NCBI GenBank assembly: GCA_029785825.1
Contig: JAFLYY010000001.1
Location: 837,374-901,373, forward strand
Direction: 5' to 3'
Source: Nitrososphaerota archaeon
GTDB lineage: Archaea > Thermoproteota > Nitrososphaeria > Nitrososphaerales > Gagatemarchaeaceae
DNA length: 64,000 nt
Shown here: in pieces, positions 34,505 through 43,150 of the stretch
Position numbering within the stretch: position 1 is the stretch's first letter
Layout: each line of letters starts with the position of its first letter
The notes under the pieces: model-generated
The model's database searches: none
The model's input: only the letters and a program-made list of their open reading frames with translations
What the model was told of the DNA's origin: nothing
Translations under genes and position numbers: made by a program

Positions 34505-34520
34505 TATTCCCATGTGAATA
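34505..34520. promoter_or_regulatory. Operator-like palindrome TATTC-N6-GAATA, metK copy
   Basis: TATTCCCATGTGAATA lies about 15 bases upstream of the metK TATA box. The same palindrome occurs at 34688-34703 before the divergent CBS regulator gene, sharing TTATTCCC and GAATA with the same 6-base spacer. Confidence 0.6.
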
Positions 34521-34663
34521 GGGCCCTCGCCCCCGCGACCGTTCAGGCTTGCTTGCTCAGTCCGCCGTCGCTCACTGTCCAGCCCCTTCGGAGACCGCCT
34601 GGGGTGGACCTGGTCGCGGATGGTGGTCGTCTTGACAGGCGTGGCAACCACGCCCTTCCAATC

Positions 34664-34672
34664 GGATAAATA
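34664..34672 (+). promoter_or_regulatory. TATA box of the XRE-CBS regulator gene
   Basis: GGATAAATA-type element, 31-39 bases before the ATG at 34703. The transcript start would fall inside the palindrome at 34688-34703. Confidence 0.45.
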
Positions 34673-34687
34673 GCATGTTGGCGCGGT

Positions 34688-34703
34688 TATTCCCGTAAGA
34701 ATA
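34688..34703. promoter_or_regulatory. Operator-like palindrome TATTC-N6-GAATA, regulator copy
   Basis: TATTCCCGTAAGAATA ends on the first base of the ATG of the regulator gene. A protein bound here would cover the transcription and translation start, which fits autorepression. Confidence 0.6.
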
Positions 34704-35275
34704 TGTCGTCAGCCCTGATAGAGCCGAAGCAGCTGAAGAAGGTCCGGAACCAGCTCGGATACACCCAGGTGAGGCTGGCCAGGGAGGCAGGGGTCAGCCA
34801 GTCGATAATCGCCAAGATAGAAGCGGGGTCGGTGGACCCGACCTACAGCACCCTGGCCGCCTTGTCGAGGGCGCTGAACTCAGTCACCCAAGCCAGGGTC
34901 AGGAAGGCGGGAGAGGTGATGTCTTCGCCGGTGGTGGGAGTGCAGGAGGACGCCAGGCTGAGGGAGTGCGCCGCGCTGATGAAGCGGGAAGGGTTCTCCC
35001 AGGTCCCCGTGTTCTCGGGGGAGCGCATCGTCGGGACCATCACCGACAGCCACGTCATGGACCTGCTGGCGGCGGCCCAGGACCCCAAGAAGGTCCTCGA
35101 CGAGAAGGTCAAGGACCACGTCCAGCCTGCCTTCGCGGTGGTGGGGAAGGACACGCCGGTGGACGCGCTCTTCTCGCTATTCAAGTACCTCCCGGCGGTC
35201 CTGGTGGAGTCAGGGGAGAAGGTGCAAGGCATAGTGACGAAGATAGACCTGATGGCCGCTGCCGGGTCGGAGTAA
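34703..35275 (+). CDS. XRE-type HTH regulator with paired CBS domains
   Basis: 190 residues. Residues about 8-62 form an HTH_3 domain (LGYTQVRLAREAGVSQS). Two CBS domains follow (about 70-123 and 130-188; VMSSPVVGVQEDARL and AFAVVGKDTPVDALF). CBS pairs bind adenosyl ligands such as AMP, ATP or SAM; the archaeal CBS protein MJ0100 binds SAM and methylthioadenosine. It is divergent from metK, and both genes carry the same palindrome. A SAM-sensing repressor of itself and regulator of metK is a good hypothesis. The ATG is supported by the TATA spacing. Confidence 0.85.
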   Translation: MSSALIEPKQLKKVRNQLGYTQVRLAREAGVSQSIIAKIEAGSVDPTYSTLAALSRALNSVTQARVRKAGEVMSSPVVGVQEDARLRECAALMKREGFSQVPVFSGERIVGTITDSHVMDLLAAAQDPKKVLDEKVKDHVQPAFAVVGKDTPVDALFSLFKYLPAVLVESGEKVQGIVTKIDLMAAAGSE

Positions 35276-35325
35276 CACTCCCCCTCTTCGCTGCCGCAGA
35301 GGCCGCGCGAGACCTGAGGGCTCCT

Positions 35326-35547
35326 TCAGAGGTACCCTAGCGCCTTCAGCCTCGCCTTGATCTCTTCGAGGTCCTGGCTGGTGAAGGGCTCCGGGGCCTG
35401 CCTCGACTCGTGCATCGCCACCACCTCGCGGAGGACGTAGGTGACGTAGTCTGACACCGACTTGAACCCCGTCTTCTCCCCGATGACCTTCTCGAGCCTC
35501 TTGTGCAGGGTCTGAGGGATGGAGACGGTGGTGTACTTCGTAGGCAA
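35326..35547 (-). CDS. Ribbon-helix-helix (CopG-type) DNA-binding protein
   Basis: 73 residues: the beta-strand YTTVSIPQTLHKRLEKVI, then GFKSVSDYVTYVLREV, the standard RHH helix pair, plus a charged tail (EEIKARLKALGYL). Probably a small transcription regulator, as no toxin gene is adjacent. A TATA (TTATATGTA, 35570-35580) is about 25 bases before the ATG. Confidence 0.8.
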   Translation of the reverse strand: MPTKYTTVSIPQTLHKRLEKVIGEKTGFKSVSDYVTYVLREVVAMHESRQAPEPFTSQDLEEIKARLKALGYL

Positions 35548-35599
35548 CTTCCTGACGGGGCAGGCTGCAGTTACATATAATTAAGCTTCCCCGGACGCG

Positions 35600-36448
35600 T
35601 CAGGCCGCCGCGACCAGGGCGTACGCCGCGACCGCGAGGACGGCCAGGACGAGCCCCCTCGCCCTGATGGCCGCTATCGCCTCCCCTGCGTCTGCCCTCC
35701 CTCTCCTCAGCGCCAGCAGCGGGGCCGCGACGACGTACGCGGCCGGGGTCAGCGCCGCCATCGCCGGTGGCATCGCCCCCGAGAGCGACGCGACGACGAA
35801 GAGGATGAGCCCCGCCCCCAGCAGCGCCAGGGCCGCGTCGGAGCTCGCGGCCTTCCCGAGGAGAGATGCGGTCGTCTTCCTGGTGGAAGCGTCCTTGTCG
35901 AGGTCCCTCACCTCCTGCAGGAGCCCTGACATCGCCGCGAAGCAGAAGACGGCCCCCGACAGAGCCAGCACGCCTGGGGACGGCTGCCTGGAGAGGGAGT
36001 ACCCCATGAAGACGAAGAGCGCCGGGACAGAGCCGTGGACGACGATGTCCGCCACCGGGCGCGACTTCCACTTCGGTCCGACCGAGTACCCCCAGTAGAG
36101 CGCGTACGCCAGCGGGGCGGCGGCGAGCGCGCGGGTCCCCACGAAGGCGAGGGAGACGGCCGACGCGGCCGCGAGGACGCAGAACGCCGCGACCCCGGTC
36201 CTGAGGCTCAGCTCCCCGGTCGAGATGGGGTTCCTCGCCCCCGGCGCAGCCGAGTCCTCCCGCCAGTCCGTGACGTCGTTCAGGACGAAGGCGGAGGCCG
36301 AGAAGAACCCGATGAAGGACAGGAGCCCCAGGAGCCCTGCCATGGACGCCAGTCCCGCATAGAGGGCGCCGACGAAGCCGCAGAGCAGGAACAGGGGCCC
36401 GTATTCTTCGAAGCGGACGAGCGAAACCCACGGCCTGACCGGGCCCAA
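35600..36448 (-). CDS. UbiA-family prenyltransferase
   Basis: 282 residues, about 8-9 membrane helices. Both aspartate-rich motifs are present: NDVTDWREDSAAPGARNP (NDxxDxxxD) and RDLDKDASTRK. It moves a prenyl chain to an acceptor in the membrane, such as a quinone ring, haem or glycerol phosphate. In archaea this includes digeranylgeranylglyceryl-phosphate synthase; the branch cannot be settled by eye. The TTG start is 25-30 bases after GCTTAAGTC on the minus strand. Confidence 0.85.
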   Translation of the reverse strand: MGPVRPWVSLVRFEEYGPLFLLCGFVGALYAGLASMAGLLGLLSFIGFFSASAFVLNDVTDWREDSAAPGARNPISTGELSLRTGVAAFCVLAAASAVSLAFVGTRALAAAPLAYALYWGYSVGPKWKSRPVADIVVHGSVPALFVFMGYSLSRQPSPGVLALSGAVFCFAAMSGLLQEVRDLDKDASTRKTTASLLGKAASSDAALALLGAGLILFVVASLSGAMPPAMAALTPAAYVVAAPLLALRRGRADAGEAIAAIRARGLVLAVLAVAAYALVAAA

Positions 36449-36491
36449 CGGCGCCGTCGCCCCCCCGTCGCGACTTAAGCGTTGGCGCGGC

Positions 36492-37388
36492 TTACTGGGA
36501 GGGAGCGGGGTCGGGTTTCTTCGCCCTGCGCTTCGCCAGGACGTCGAGCCAGGGGTTGTCGGTGGTGGAGTCGGGAGCGGACGCGGCCGCCGGCGCCTCT
36601 TCGCGCTTCGCCTCGGCGACCGGCTTCAGGACCGTCACCCGCTCCCTGGGGAGAGCGACCTGCCTGGCCTCGGGAGCCATCACCCTCACGCTCGACGCGC
36701 CGGGCGACGGAGTTGGAGCGTAGACGGCAGGGCCGGTGGTCTTTATGGTGGACAGCTCCTTCCTCACGGCGGTCACCTCGCTCATTATCGCCGACACCTT
36801 CTCTGCGAGTGCAGGGTCCATCTTCTGGTCGGGCCCCTTCATCCTCTGCCCCACCAGGGCGACGGTGTCCGCCAGCTTCCCCAGCGAGGTCTCGATGTCG
36901 GCGTAGACCCTCTCGGAGGGGGGCTTCGTGAAGGGCTGGAGGGCCACCCTCAGGACCACCAGCATGGCCCAGAGGAACGTCAGGGAGTACATGCCGATGG
37001 GGAAGGCTCGGATGTAGAACAGGTAGAGCATCGTGCCGGCAGGGAACGCGCCTATGACGGGGAAGACGAAGCTCCAGACCAGTATCCCGATGACCCCCAC
37101 CCAGGCGAGGACGTCGAGGAAGGCCAGGGACGCGGCCCCTGCCAGGCCGTGCTTCCTCATGTACGACATGAACCGCATGCCGAAGAGGGAAAGGCCCGCG
37201 AGGGCGCCGACCCCGGCGGTGGCCGCGTAGTCGTCGGGCATCAGACGGGCTACCGGTGCGATGATGAGGGCCAGCAGGGCCACGGTGAGGGCCAGGAAGG
37301 CGAGGGTCAGGCCCAGGCCGAGGGGCTTGCTCTCCCGTCCCCCCGTCAGCGCCGCGAGGCGGCGCTTCTCTACTTCCTCGAAGGTCAA
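36492..37388 (-). CDS. Membrane protein with coiled-coil cytoplasmic tail, unknown function
   Basis: 298 residues: a short charged start (MTFEEVEKRRLAALTGG), about five hydrophobic helices up to residue 160, then a coiled coil (about 165-215) and a Pro/Ala/Lys-rich tail. No family recognised. The start is TTG. It stands alone between UbiA and the ABC ATPase gene. Confidence 0.6.
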   Translation of the reverse strand: MTFEEVEKRRLAALTGGRESKPLGLGLTLAFLALTVALLALIIAPVARLMPDDYAATAGVGALAGLSLFGMRFMSYMRKHGLAGAASLAFLDVLAWVGVIGILVWSFVFPVIGAFPAGTMLYLFYIRAFPIGMYSLTFLWAMLVVLRVALQPFTKPPSERVYADIETSLGKLADTVALVGQRMKGPDQKMDPALAEKVSAIMSEVTAVRKELSTIKTTGPAVYAPTPSPGASSVRVMAPEARQVALPRERVTVLKPVAEAKREEAPAAASAPDSTTDNPWLDVLAKRRAKKPDPAPSQ

Positions 37389-37488
37389 ATCGGAATGCCT
37401 GCGGCTTTCGCGGTCTGGCGCTTAAACGCGTCGATGGAAAGTGGGTGAAAACCCGGGCGTTTTCGGAGGTGCGGCGGGGCCCTCGGGG

Positions 37489-38163
37489 TCATACTTCCCG
37501 CGACAGCGACCCGCTCCCCATCCTGTAGACGGATGTCCCGGCCCTCGCTTCGTCGGGGTCGGTAGACACCATGACCACTGTCGTCCCGAGCTCCCGGTTG
37601 AGCTTCGTCACGAGCCCCAGGAAGGTCTTGGCGCTTTCGTCGTCCAGCGACGAGGTGGGCTCGTCTGCCAGTATCATCTCGGGCCTGCTGACGGTCGCCC
37701 TGATGGCGGCGACACGCTGCTGCTCGCCGTGGCTCATCTCCCTTGGATAGCGCCCAGCCAGGTGCTCGAGGCCGAACCGCTTCAGGTCGGCCATGGCCCT
37801 CTCCCTCCGCTCGTCCCCCTTCACGCCGTTGAGCCACATCGGGACCTCGATGTTCTCCAATGCGGTGACGTGCGGGACGAGGTTGAACCCCTGGAAGATG
37901 TACCCCAGCTTCTCCCTCCTGATCCTGGCCGAGTCTGACGTCCCCAGGCGCGCGGCGTCCTCCCCGACGACGGTCAGGGAGCCCTTCGTGGGCCTGTCCA
38001 GGAGCCCTATCAGCCTGAGGAAGGTCGACTTGCCAGACCCGGAGCGGCCGTGGACCCCGACGAACTCGCCCCTGGGGACCTCGAACGAGACGGACTTCAG
38101 CACGTAGTCCCCGTCCGCATATGACTTCCAGACGTCCTCCATCTTCACTATCGCTTCTGCCAT
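37489..38163 (-). CDS. LolD/MacB-type ABC transporter ATPase
   Basis: 224 residues. Walker A GRSGSGKST, Q-loop FQGFNL, signature MSHGEQQR (in place of LSGGQQQR) and Walker B MILADEPTSSLDD are present. The H-loop position reads VSTDPDEA instead of a histidine (usually VTHD), which may affect hydrolysis. This subgroup powers FtsX-type permeases that move lipoproteins, peptides or act on the envelope; FtsX-like genes lie at 43147-44871. The ATG at 38163 matches the domain start; the open frame upstream to 38826 is antisense to another gene. Confidence 0.9.
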   Translation of the reverse strand: MAEAIVKMEDVWKSYADGDYVLKSVSFEVPRGEFVGVHGRSGSGKSTFLRLIGLLDRPTKGSLTVVGEDAARLGTSDSARIRREKLGYIFQGFNLVPHVTALENIEVPMWLNGVKGDERRERAMADLKRFGLEHLAGRYPREMSHGEQQRVAAIRATVSRPEMILADEPTSSLDDESAKTFLGLVTKLNRELGTTVVMVSTDPDEARAGTSVYRMGSGSLSREV

Positions 38164-38225
38164 GGGGCCGGGGCGCTCCCCCCGTAGGGACCCCCAGTTA
38201 CTATAAGAGGGAAGGGGCCGAGCGA

Positions 38226-38234
38226 GCTTATATC
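38226..38234 (+). promoter_or_regulatory. TATA box of the repeat surface-protein gene
   Basis: GCTTATATC, 24-32 bases before the TTG at 38258. A separate minus-strand TATA (CTCTTATAG, about 38200-38208) serves the ATPase gene. Confidence 0.5.
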
Positions 38235-38257
38235 GGCAATCCGGGGGACGTGGCCGG

Positions 38258-39787
38258 TTGCCGCGCTCCAGGATAGTGCTCGTCCTCAACGTCCTGATCG
38301 TCGTCGCCGTCCTCGCCAGCGTGGGCGTGATAGGAGTCCTGGCCCTCGGCGGGGTCTCCTCCATCTCCGCACTGAAGATCGGGTCCCCCACCTCGACGAC
38401 GGCCGGCTCGACGACCACCATCACGGTCCCCGTCACGGTCGGGAACCGCGGGTACCTCCCCCTCTCCGGAATAGACGTGAGGGTGGCGGTGACGGACTCG
38501 GCCGGGAACGAGCTGATCAACGGGACGGTGGGCCCCGTCACCGTCCAACCAGGGCAGACCGAGACGTTCGACGCCACCCTGGTCCTTGACACTTCGAAGC
38601 TCTCTCCGACGGCGCTCCACGACCTGGCCACGGCCGCCCAGAACCTCACCGTGAGCGCCTCCCTCGCCGCGGCGGTCCCGCCGTTCGTCGCCCTGTCGGG
38701 GTCGGTGACGGCGCAGCTGGCGTGGGGTGCGCCGGTGTCGAACCTGGTCGAGGGCACGCCGACCTTCCGGCAGTACAACTCCACCACCATCGAGGCGATG
38801 GTCCCCGTTTCGTTCAGCAACGACAACAGCTACTACACGGTGTCCGGAAACGGGGTGGTCACGGTCCTCAACTCGTCAGGCGCGGTGGTGGGAGGCGGGA
38901 CCGTGGCCCTCAACGTCCCTCCGGGGTCGAAGTTCAGCAAGACCGTGGACCTGTTCGTGACCCTCCCCCAGAGCGAGGTGCGGTCCCTCCTGACCCAGGA
39001 CCAGACGCTTTTGTTCACGGCGGAGTTCGGCCTCCCTACCGGTTCGGGCTCGTCTTTCAGCCTCAGCCAGCCCATATCGTTGGCATGGGGCGCCCCGCTG
39101 GCGGGGCTCGCGGAAGGGACCCCTACGGTGTCCGCGTACAATTCTACCGCGTTCCAGGTCTCCGTCCCCGTCTCGTTCACCGACAACTCCACCTCCATAT
39201 CCGTCGACACGGTCATCTCGGCGGCGGTGTACAACGGGACATCGGGGGAGGAGGTCGGCTCAGGGACGCTGACGGTGCAGGCATCCCCGGGAGCCAGGTT
39301 CTCCCAAGACATGGCGCTGTACGTGAAGGTCCCGTCCTCGAGCCTCCAGTCCCTCCTCTTCAACGACGCCACGCTGAGCTTCGCTGTGACCGGCACCGGG
39401 ACATCCTCCGGCGTATCGTTCACCTTCACGGAGCCGGTGACGGTGGACTGGGGGGCGCCGGTGAAGTCCCTCGCGTTCGGGACCCTCTCCCACACTCCGG
39501 TCAACGCCACCTACTCGCAGGTGTCCGTCCCGGTCTCCTTCACGGACGCCTCGACGTTCCTCTCCCTCAGCGGCGCCTTCAGCGGGTACATCACGGACTC
39601 CTCTGGGAGCACGGTCGGGACGATATCCAGCCTGGCCGTAAACGTGGCGCCGGGGCAGCAGTTCTCAGGGACCCTGACGGGATACGCGCTCAACACCGCC
39701 GTGGCGGGAGGAGGGAGCTTCACGCTGCACCTTACGTGCGCGTCCCCGTGGGGGACGGTGACGACGGAGGTCGTGATAAGTGGCTAG
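38258..39787 (+). CDS. Membrane-anchored surface protein with four tandem beta domains
   Basis: 509 residues: a signal/anchor helix at 7-31, then four related units of about 118 residues. Each unit starts near EGTPT, contains VPVSFTD(N)S and a PG-FS strand, and ends WGAP-V-xL (for example LAWGAPVSNL, LAWGAPLAGL, VDWGAPVKSL). The first unit starts at about residue 35 with the related VPVTVGN segment. Many N-x-S/T sites fit N-glycosylation outside the cell. The repeat pattern recalls LEA14-like/immunoglobulin-type beta sandwiches. Substrate or partner unknown. The next gene overlaps its 3' end by 8 bases. Confidence 0.7.
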   Translation: MPRSRIVLVLNVLIVVAVLASVGVIGVLALGGVSSISALKIGSPTSTTAGSTTTITVPVTVGNRGYLPLSGIDVRVAVTDSAGNELINGTVGPVTVQPGQTETFDATLVLDTSKLSPTALHDLATAAQNLTVSASLAAAVPPFVALSGSVTAQLAWGAPVSNLVEGTPTFRQYNSTTIEAMVPVSFSNDNSYYTVSGNGVVTVLNSSGAVVGGGTVALNVPPGSKFSKTVDLFVTLPQSEVRSLLTQDQTLLFTAEFGLPTGSGSSFSLSQPISLAWGAPLAGLAEGTPTVSAYNSTAFQVSVPVSFTDNSTSISVDTVISAAVYNGTSGEEVGSGTLTVQASPGARFSQDMALYVKVPSSSLQSLLFNDATLSFAVTGTGTSSGVSFTFTEPVTVDWGAPVKSLAFGTLSHTPVNATYSQVSVPVSFTDASTFLSLSGAFSGYITDSSGSTVGTISSLAVNVAPGQQFSGTLTGYALNTAVAGGGSFTLHLTCASPWGTVTTEVVISG

Positions 39788-40283
39788 GCTCCTAGGGGCA
39801 GAGGTCACCTCCGGGCAGCTGGCGGTCAGGGCGGTCCTGGCCGTGGTGTTCGGGGGCCTGGCGTTCCTCGTCTTCTACTATCTTCCGGTCTCAGCGGCGG
39901 GCCTCGTCAAGCAGGTCGCCGGCCCCGCGAACGCGTCCGTGGCGTCTGTCGTGAACGGACTGGTGAGCCCGGACCTCCCCGCGATCGGGGCGGCGGTGGC
40001 CGCGCTGGTCTTCCTCGGGGTCTTTCTGAGGGGGACGAAGGCGTACGGCCCCATCCTCATCGCTGCCGGAGCGGCGTTCTTGGCATACTTCTACGTCGCA
40101 CTGCAGGGCGGGACGATCACCCTGGCCCTCCCCCAGGGGATCCAGTACTCCGCCTCCGGTAACATCTCGATCGGCGTGGCCGACCTGATGTACCTGCTCA
40201 TGGTCGCCCCCGCCCTGACCATAGTGAAGGGAGCCGTCCTCACGGCGACGAAGCCGGGGGACGGGAAGACCCCTCCCGCATAG
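39780..40283 (+). CDS. Four-helix membrane protein, unknown function
   Basis: 167 residues, about four hydrophobic helices, with a Gly/Ala-rich external loop that holds an N-A-S site. The GTG start lies inside the 3' end of the repeat-protein gene (8-base overlap), so the two proteins are made together and may form a surface complex. No family recognised. Confidence 0.65.
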   Translation: MARLLGAEVTSGQLAVRAVLAVVFGGLAFLVFYYLPVSAAGLVKQVAGPANASVASVVNGLVSPDLPAIGAAVAALVFLGVFLRGTKAYGPILIAAGAAFLAYFYVALQGGTITLALPQGIQYSASGNISIGVADLMYLLMVAPALTIVKGAVLTATKPGDGKTPPA

Positions 40284-40296
40284 AACTGACACGCGC

Positions 40297-41457
40297 TCAT
40301 CCTGCCGGCGCGTCCCCCGCCTTCGGGGTCCTCTCCCAGCGGATCTTGACGTGGAAGAGGAAGGCCCCGAGGGCCGCGAGCGCCACGACCCCCTGCACGA
40401 GGGCGTAGGGGACGGAGTAGAGCAGCACACCCGCCCTCCCCTCTTTCACCCTGGATGAAGCGACCCATGCCGACGCCAGGTAGAGCGCGGCGGCGGCCAG
40501 GAGGACGGGGAGGACGAAGGCGGGCCAGAGCGGGGAGAGGAGCAGCAGGACGACGAACGCGCCGGGGGCGAGAGGCGAGGTCAGGTCGAGAACGACGTCG
40601 GCGGCCTTCATGGGAGGGAGCCTGACGACCGACCCCCTGTTCTTCCAGAGGGCGTCGAGCATCCCCTTGTACCATCGGAGCCGCTGCCGCGCCAGCGCTC
40701 CCAGGGACGAAGGCGCTTCGATGCCGACCCTGGCCGGAGAGACCCTCGTCCTGAGCCCCCTGGCCCCCTGTCTCAGGGAGAGGTCCGTGTCCTCGGCCAG
40801 CGCCCCTTCGTCCCAGACGTCACCACCCGGAGGGCTTTCCAACGACGACCTCCTGACCAGGGAGAAGAAGCCGTTGGCGGGGATGAGGAGCCCCAGCCTG
40901 TCCCTCGCGCAGGACATGGCCCACCACCCCGAACCTTCCATCTCCAGGGTCCTCTGGAGGGCCCCCGACGCGTTGGTCGGGTAGGGCCGGCCGACGACCG
41001 CCCAGACCCGCTCGTCCTGCATGCATGGGAGCATGTTCCGGACGCAGTCGGGGTCGACCCGAGAGTCCTCGTCTAGGAGGAGCAGGAACTCCCCCTTCGC
41101 CCTCTCGGCCGCGCGGTTCAGCGCGTGCGCCTTCCCCCCGGGAGCGTCAGGCTCGAAGACCTCGAGCTGGTGTGCCGTCTTCAGGTCGCCGCCGGCATGT
41201 CCGCCCCCCAGCGCGAGCAGGATGTCGAGCCCCGGACAGTCGACCTCGTCCGTCCGGCGGAGGGTCTCGGCCAGCGCCCCCGAGAACCCGGAGGAGGTGA
41301 CGATGGCGGTCACCCCCGGGCCGTCCGGAGCCGGGCGGGGCTCGAGGGCGACTGAAGACCCCAGGGCGTAGAGCGCGACCGAGTAGGCGGCCGTCCCGAA
41401 CAGCACGGCCCCGGAGACCCAGCCTACCGCGGCGAGGACCAGGGTGACGGCGTCCAA
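40297..41457 (-). CDS. Family 2 glycosyltransferase, membrane-bound
   Basis: 386 residues: one N-terminal helix, a GT-A domain and about three C-terminal helices. Catalytic motifs: LLLDEDSRVDPD (D-x-D), EDTDLSLR (general-base region) and QRLRWYKG (the QxxRW motif of processive GT2 enzymes). So it probably builds or extends a polysaccharide or glycolipid across the membrane. The start is TTG at 41457. It converges with the small membrane protein gene, 13 bases apart, and follows the GT-C-like gene on the same strand. Confidence 0.88.
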   Translation of the reverse strand: MDAVTLVLAAVGWVSGAVLFGTAAYSVALYALGSSVALEPRPAPDGPGVTAIVTSSGFSGALAETLRRTDEVDCPGLDILLALGGGHAGGDLKTAHQLEVFEPDAPGGKAHALNRAAERAKGEFLLLLDEDSRVDPDCVRNMLPCMQDERVWAVVGRPYPTNASGALQRTLEMEGSGWWAMSCARDRLGLLIPANGFFSLVRRSSLESPPGGDVWDEGALAEDTDLSLRQGARGLRTRVSPARVGIEAPSSLGALARQRLRWYKGMLDALWKNRGSVVRLPPMKAADVVLDLTSPLAPGAFVVLLLLSPLWPAFVLPVLLAAAALYLASAWVASSRVKEGRAGVLLYSVPYALVQGVVALAALGAFLFHVKIRWERTPKAGDAPAG

Positions 41458-41506
41458 CGTCGGGGCGGGCCGCGGGGCATTCTTTTGGGTTCTCGGTCCG
41501 CGAGGG

Positions 41507-43150
41507 TCACGGGTGGCAGTAGGTCCAGACCTCCCCGTTCGAGTAGACCTCCTGCAGAGCGGGCTGGCCGGAGAGGGTCCCGACCGTCGTGGAGTTGACC
41601 GGGAGGCCGTAGGTCCCGCCGATGAACCCGACCTGGAAGATGAGCCTGTCGACCAGCATGCACCCGGCAGGCGGTCCGCCGACCCCCGCCAGGAACAGGT
41701 ACTCCCCTTCGGAGCTGACGTGCTCTCCCGTGTAGTATGACGCGAGCAAGCTGAGCCTTACGTCCCCGCTCACCGTCACGTTGGCCGGGGCCCGCTCCGT
41801 CCACCCGAGCGCCGACGCCTCCGCCTGGGAGAAGACCCTCTGGCTCCCGCCGATCGGCCCCGACCAGTAGGCGGAGTAGGGGACGACGTACGCGGAGCCG
41901 ACCACGAGCACCCCCAGGACTGCGATACCCGCCGCCGCCCTGGCCTTCCCGGAGCCGATGAACAGCGAGAGCGCGGCCGCGCCGAGGATGGCCGCCCCCG
42001 GGTAGACGAAGTCGAGGATCCTCATCGTCGTCCCTATCACGCCGGGGGTCGAGAAGACCGAGAACCCCACCATGCCGAGTATGCCGAGGGCCCAGAGCGA
42101 AGCGAAGACGGCCCCCCTCGACCCGGGCGTCTTGCCTGACAGCCTCGCCCCGGCCGACGCCAGGAACGCCACCGCCAGGTATGGGGCCGCGAGGGCGATC
42201 ACGTAGGGCGAGACCACGGGGGAGTCGAGGAGGAAGTGGAAGGCCAGGGCCGACCCGAAGAGCCCCGACACCCCGAGTGCGAGGACCCCCATCCAGGCCC
42301 CGGCCCACTTGAAGACGTCGGACCTGAAGGCCCCCGCCAGCCAGACAGGGGCGGTGAGGAGGACCTCGTACCCGAAGACGGCTATCACGTCGGACGGCTG
42401 GAGGGGGTACGGGAGGTTCGAGACGGCGTAGACGTAGAAGTAGAGGTAGGAGACGACGGCGAAGAGGGAGAGGACGCCGACGGTGGCCCCGACCCTCCTC
42501 CTGTCCCCCCCTGGGACGACGACGTAGGCCATGGCGAGGTAGGAAGCGAGCAGGAGCCCCACGACGCTGGTGAGGCTGTGCGCGGCCAGCAGGACCCCGA
42601 ACGCGACCGCGGAGAGCCCAAGCGCCCCCTTCCGGCCGTCCCTGAGCCAGAGGTTCAGGAGGAGCAGGACCAGGACCATCAGGGGTATCGCGAACCCCTC
42701 CTTCGTCACCCCGGTCGATATCATCACGGTCCCGCCGGCGACCTCGAAGAGGAGGGCGGCGATCGCCGACGTCCGCGCCGAAAGGCCGAACGACCTCACG
42801 AGCGCGAAGAAGAGGACGGCGGTCAGGCTGGTGACGAACGGGCCGACGATCGGCATGGACGCGACCGGGGGGGCCCCGAGCAGGACGGTGGTGACGGCGA
42901 AGAAGAGGGCGTCCGCGGGCCAGTAGATGTTGTAGGAGTCGAACCCTCCCGAGGGGCTGAGGGGGACGGGGGTCCTCGACACGAGGTTCCGGACGTTGGC
43001 GAGCTGCGGGAACGTGTCGGTGTGGTAGGGGAACCCCGACGAGAGGTAGGGGAAGACCCTCAGGAGGAACCCCGCCGCGACGATGGCGGCCAGGATGATG
43101 AGGGCGTGCCTGGGGAGGCCTGGGGTCCCCCCCGGCGGAGCCTCGGTCAA
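41507..43150 (-). CDS. Polytopic GT-C-like glycosyltransferase
   Basis: 547 residues, about 12 or more helices and a C-terminal extracellular domain. After helix 1, the loop FPYHTDTFPQLANVR carries the acidic residue typical of GT-C enzymes that use lipid-linked sugars. Conserved-looking TKEGFAIPL and HSLTS segments follow. The TTG start at 43150 overlaps the stop of the FtsX-like gene (TTGA, 4 bases). The longer frame to 43324 would run over coding sequence of that gene. Likely partner of the GT2 gene in surface glycan assembly. Confidence 0.7.
   Translation of the reverse strand: MTEAPPGGTPGLPRHALIILAAIVAAGFLLRVFPYLSSGFPYHTDTFPQLANVRNLVSRTPVPLSPSGGFDSYNIYWPADALFFAVTTVLLGAPPVASMPIVGPFVTSLTAVLFFALVRSFGLSARTSAIAALLFEVAGGTVMISTGVTKEGFAIPLMVLVLLLLNLWLRDGRKGALGLSAVAFGVLLAAHSLTSVVGLLLASYLAMAYVVVPGGDRRRVGATVGVLSLFAVVSYLYFYVYAVSNLPYPLQPSDVIAVFGYEVLLTAPVWLAGAFRSDVFKWAGAWMGVLALGVSGLFGSALAFHFLLDSPVVSPYVIALAAPYLAVAFLASAGARLSGKTPGSRGAVFASLWALGILGMVGFSVFSTPGVIGTTMRILDFVYPGAAILGAAALSLFIGSGKARAAAGIAVLGVLVVGSAYVVPYSAYWSGPIGGSQRVFSQAEASALGWTERAPANVTVSGDVRLSLLASYYTGEHVSSEGEYLFLAGVGGPPAGCMLVDRLIFQVGFIGGTYGLPVNSTTVGTLSGQPALQEVYSNGEVWTYCHP

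Noticed and set aside
34460-34651. 64-codon N-terminal extension of metK
   Set aside because: The family N-terminus starts at 34459, and a TATA box and palindrome lie inside the extension, so it is promoter DNA.
35326-35547. Antitoxin of a toxin-antitoxin pair
   Set aside because: The ribbon-helix-helix protein has no small toxin-like gene next to it; neighbours are the CBS regulator and UbiA.
38164-38826. N-terminal extension of the ABC ATPase frame
   Set aside because: It runs over the promoter region and antisense to the repeat-protein gene; the ATPase domain begins exactly at the ATG 38163.
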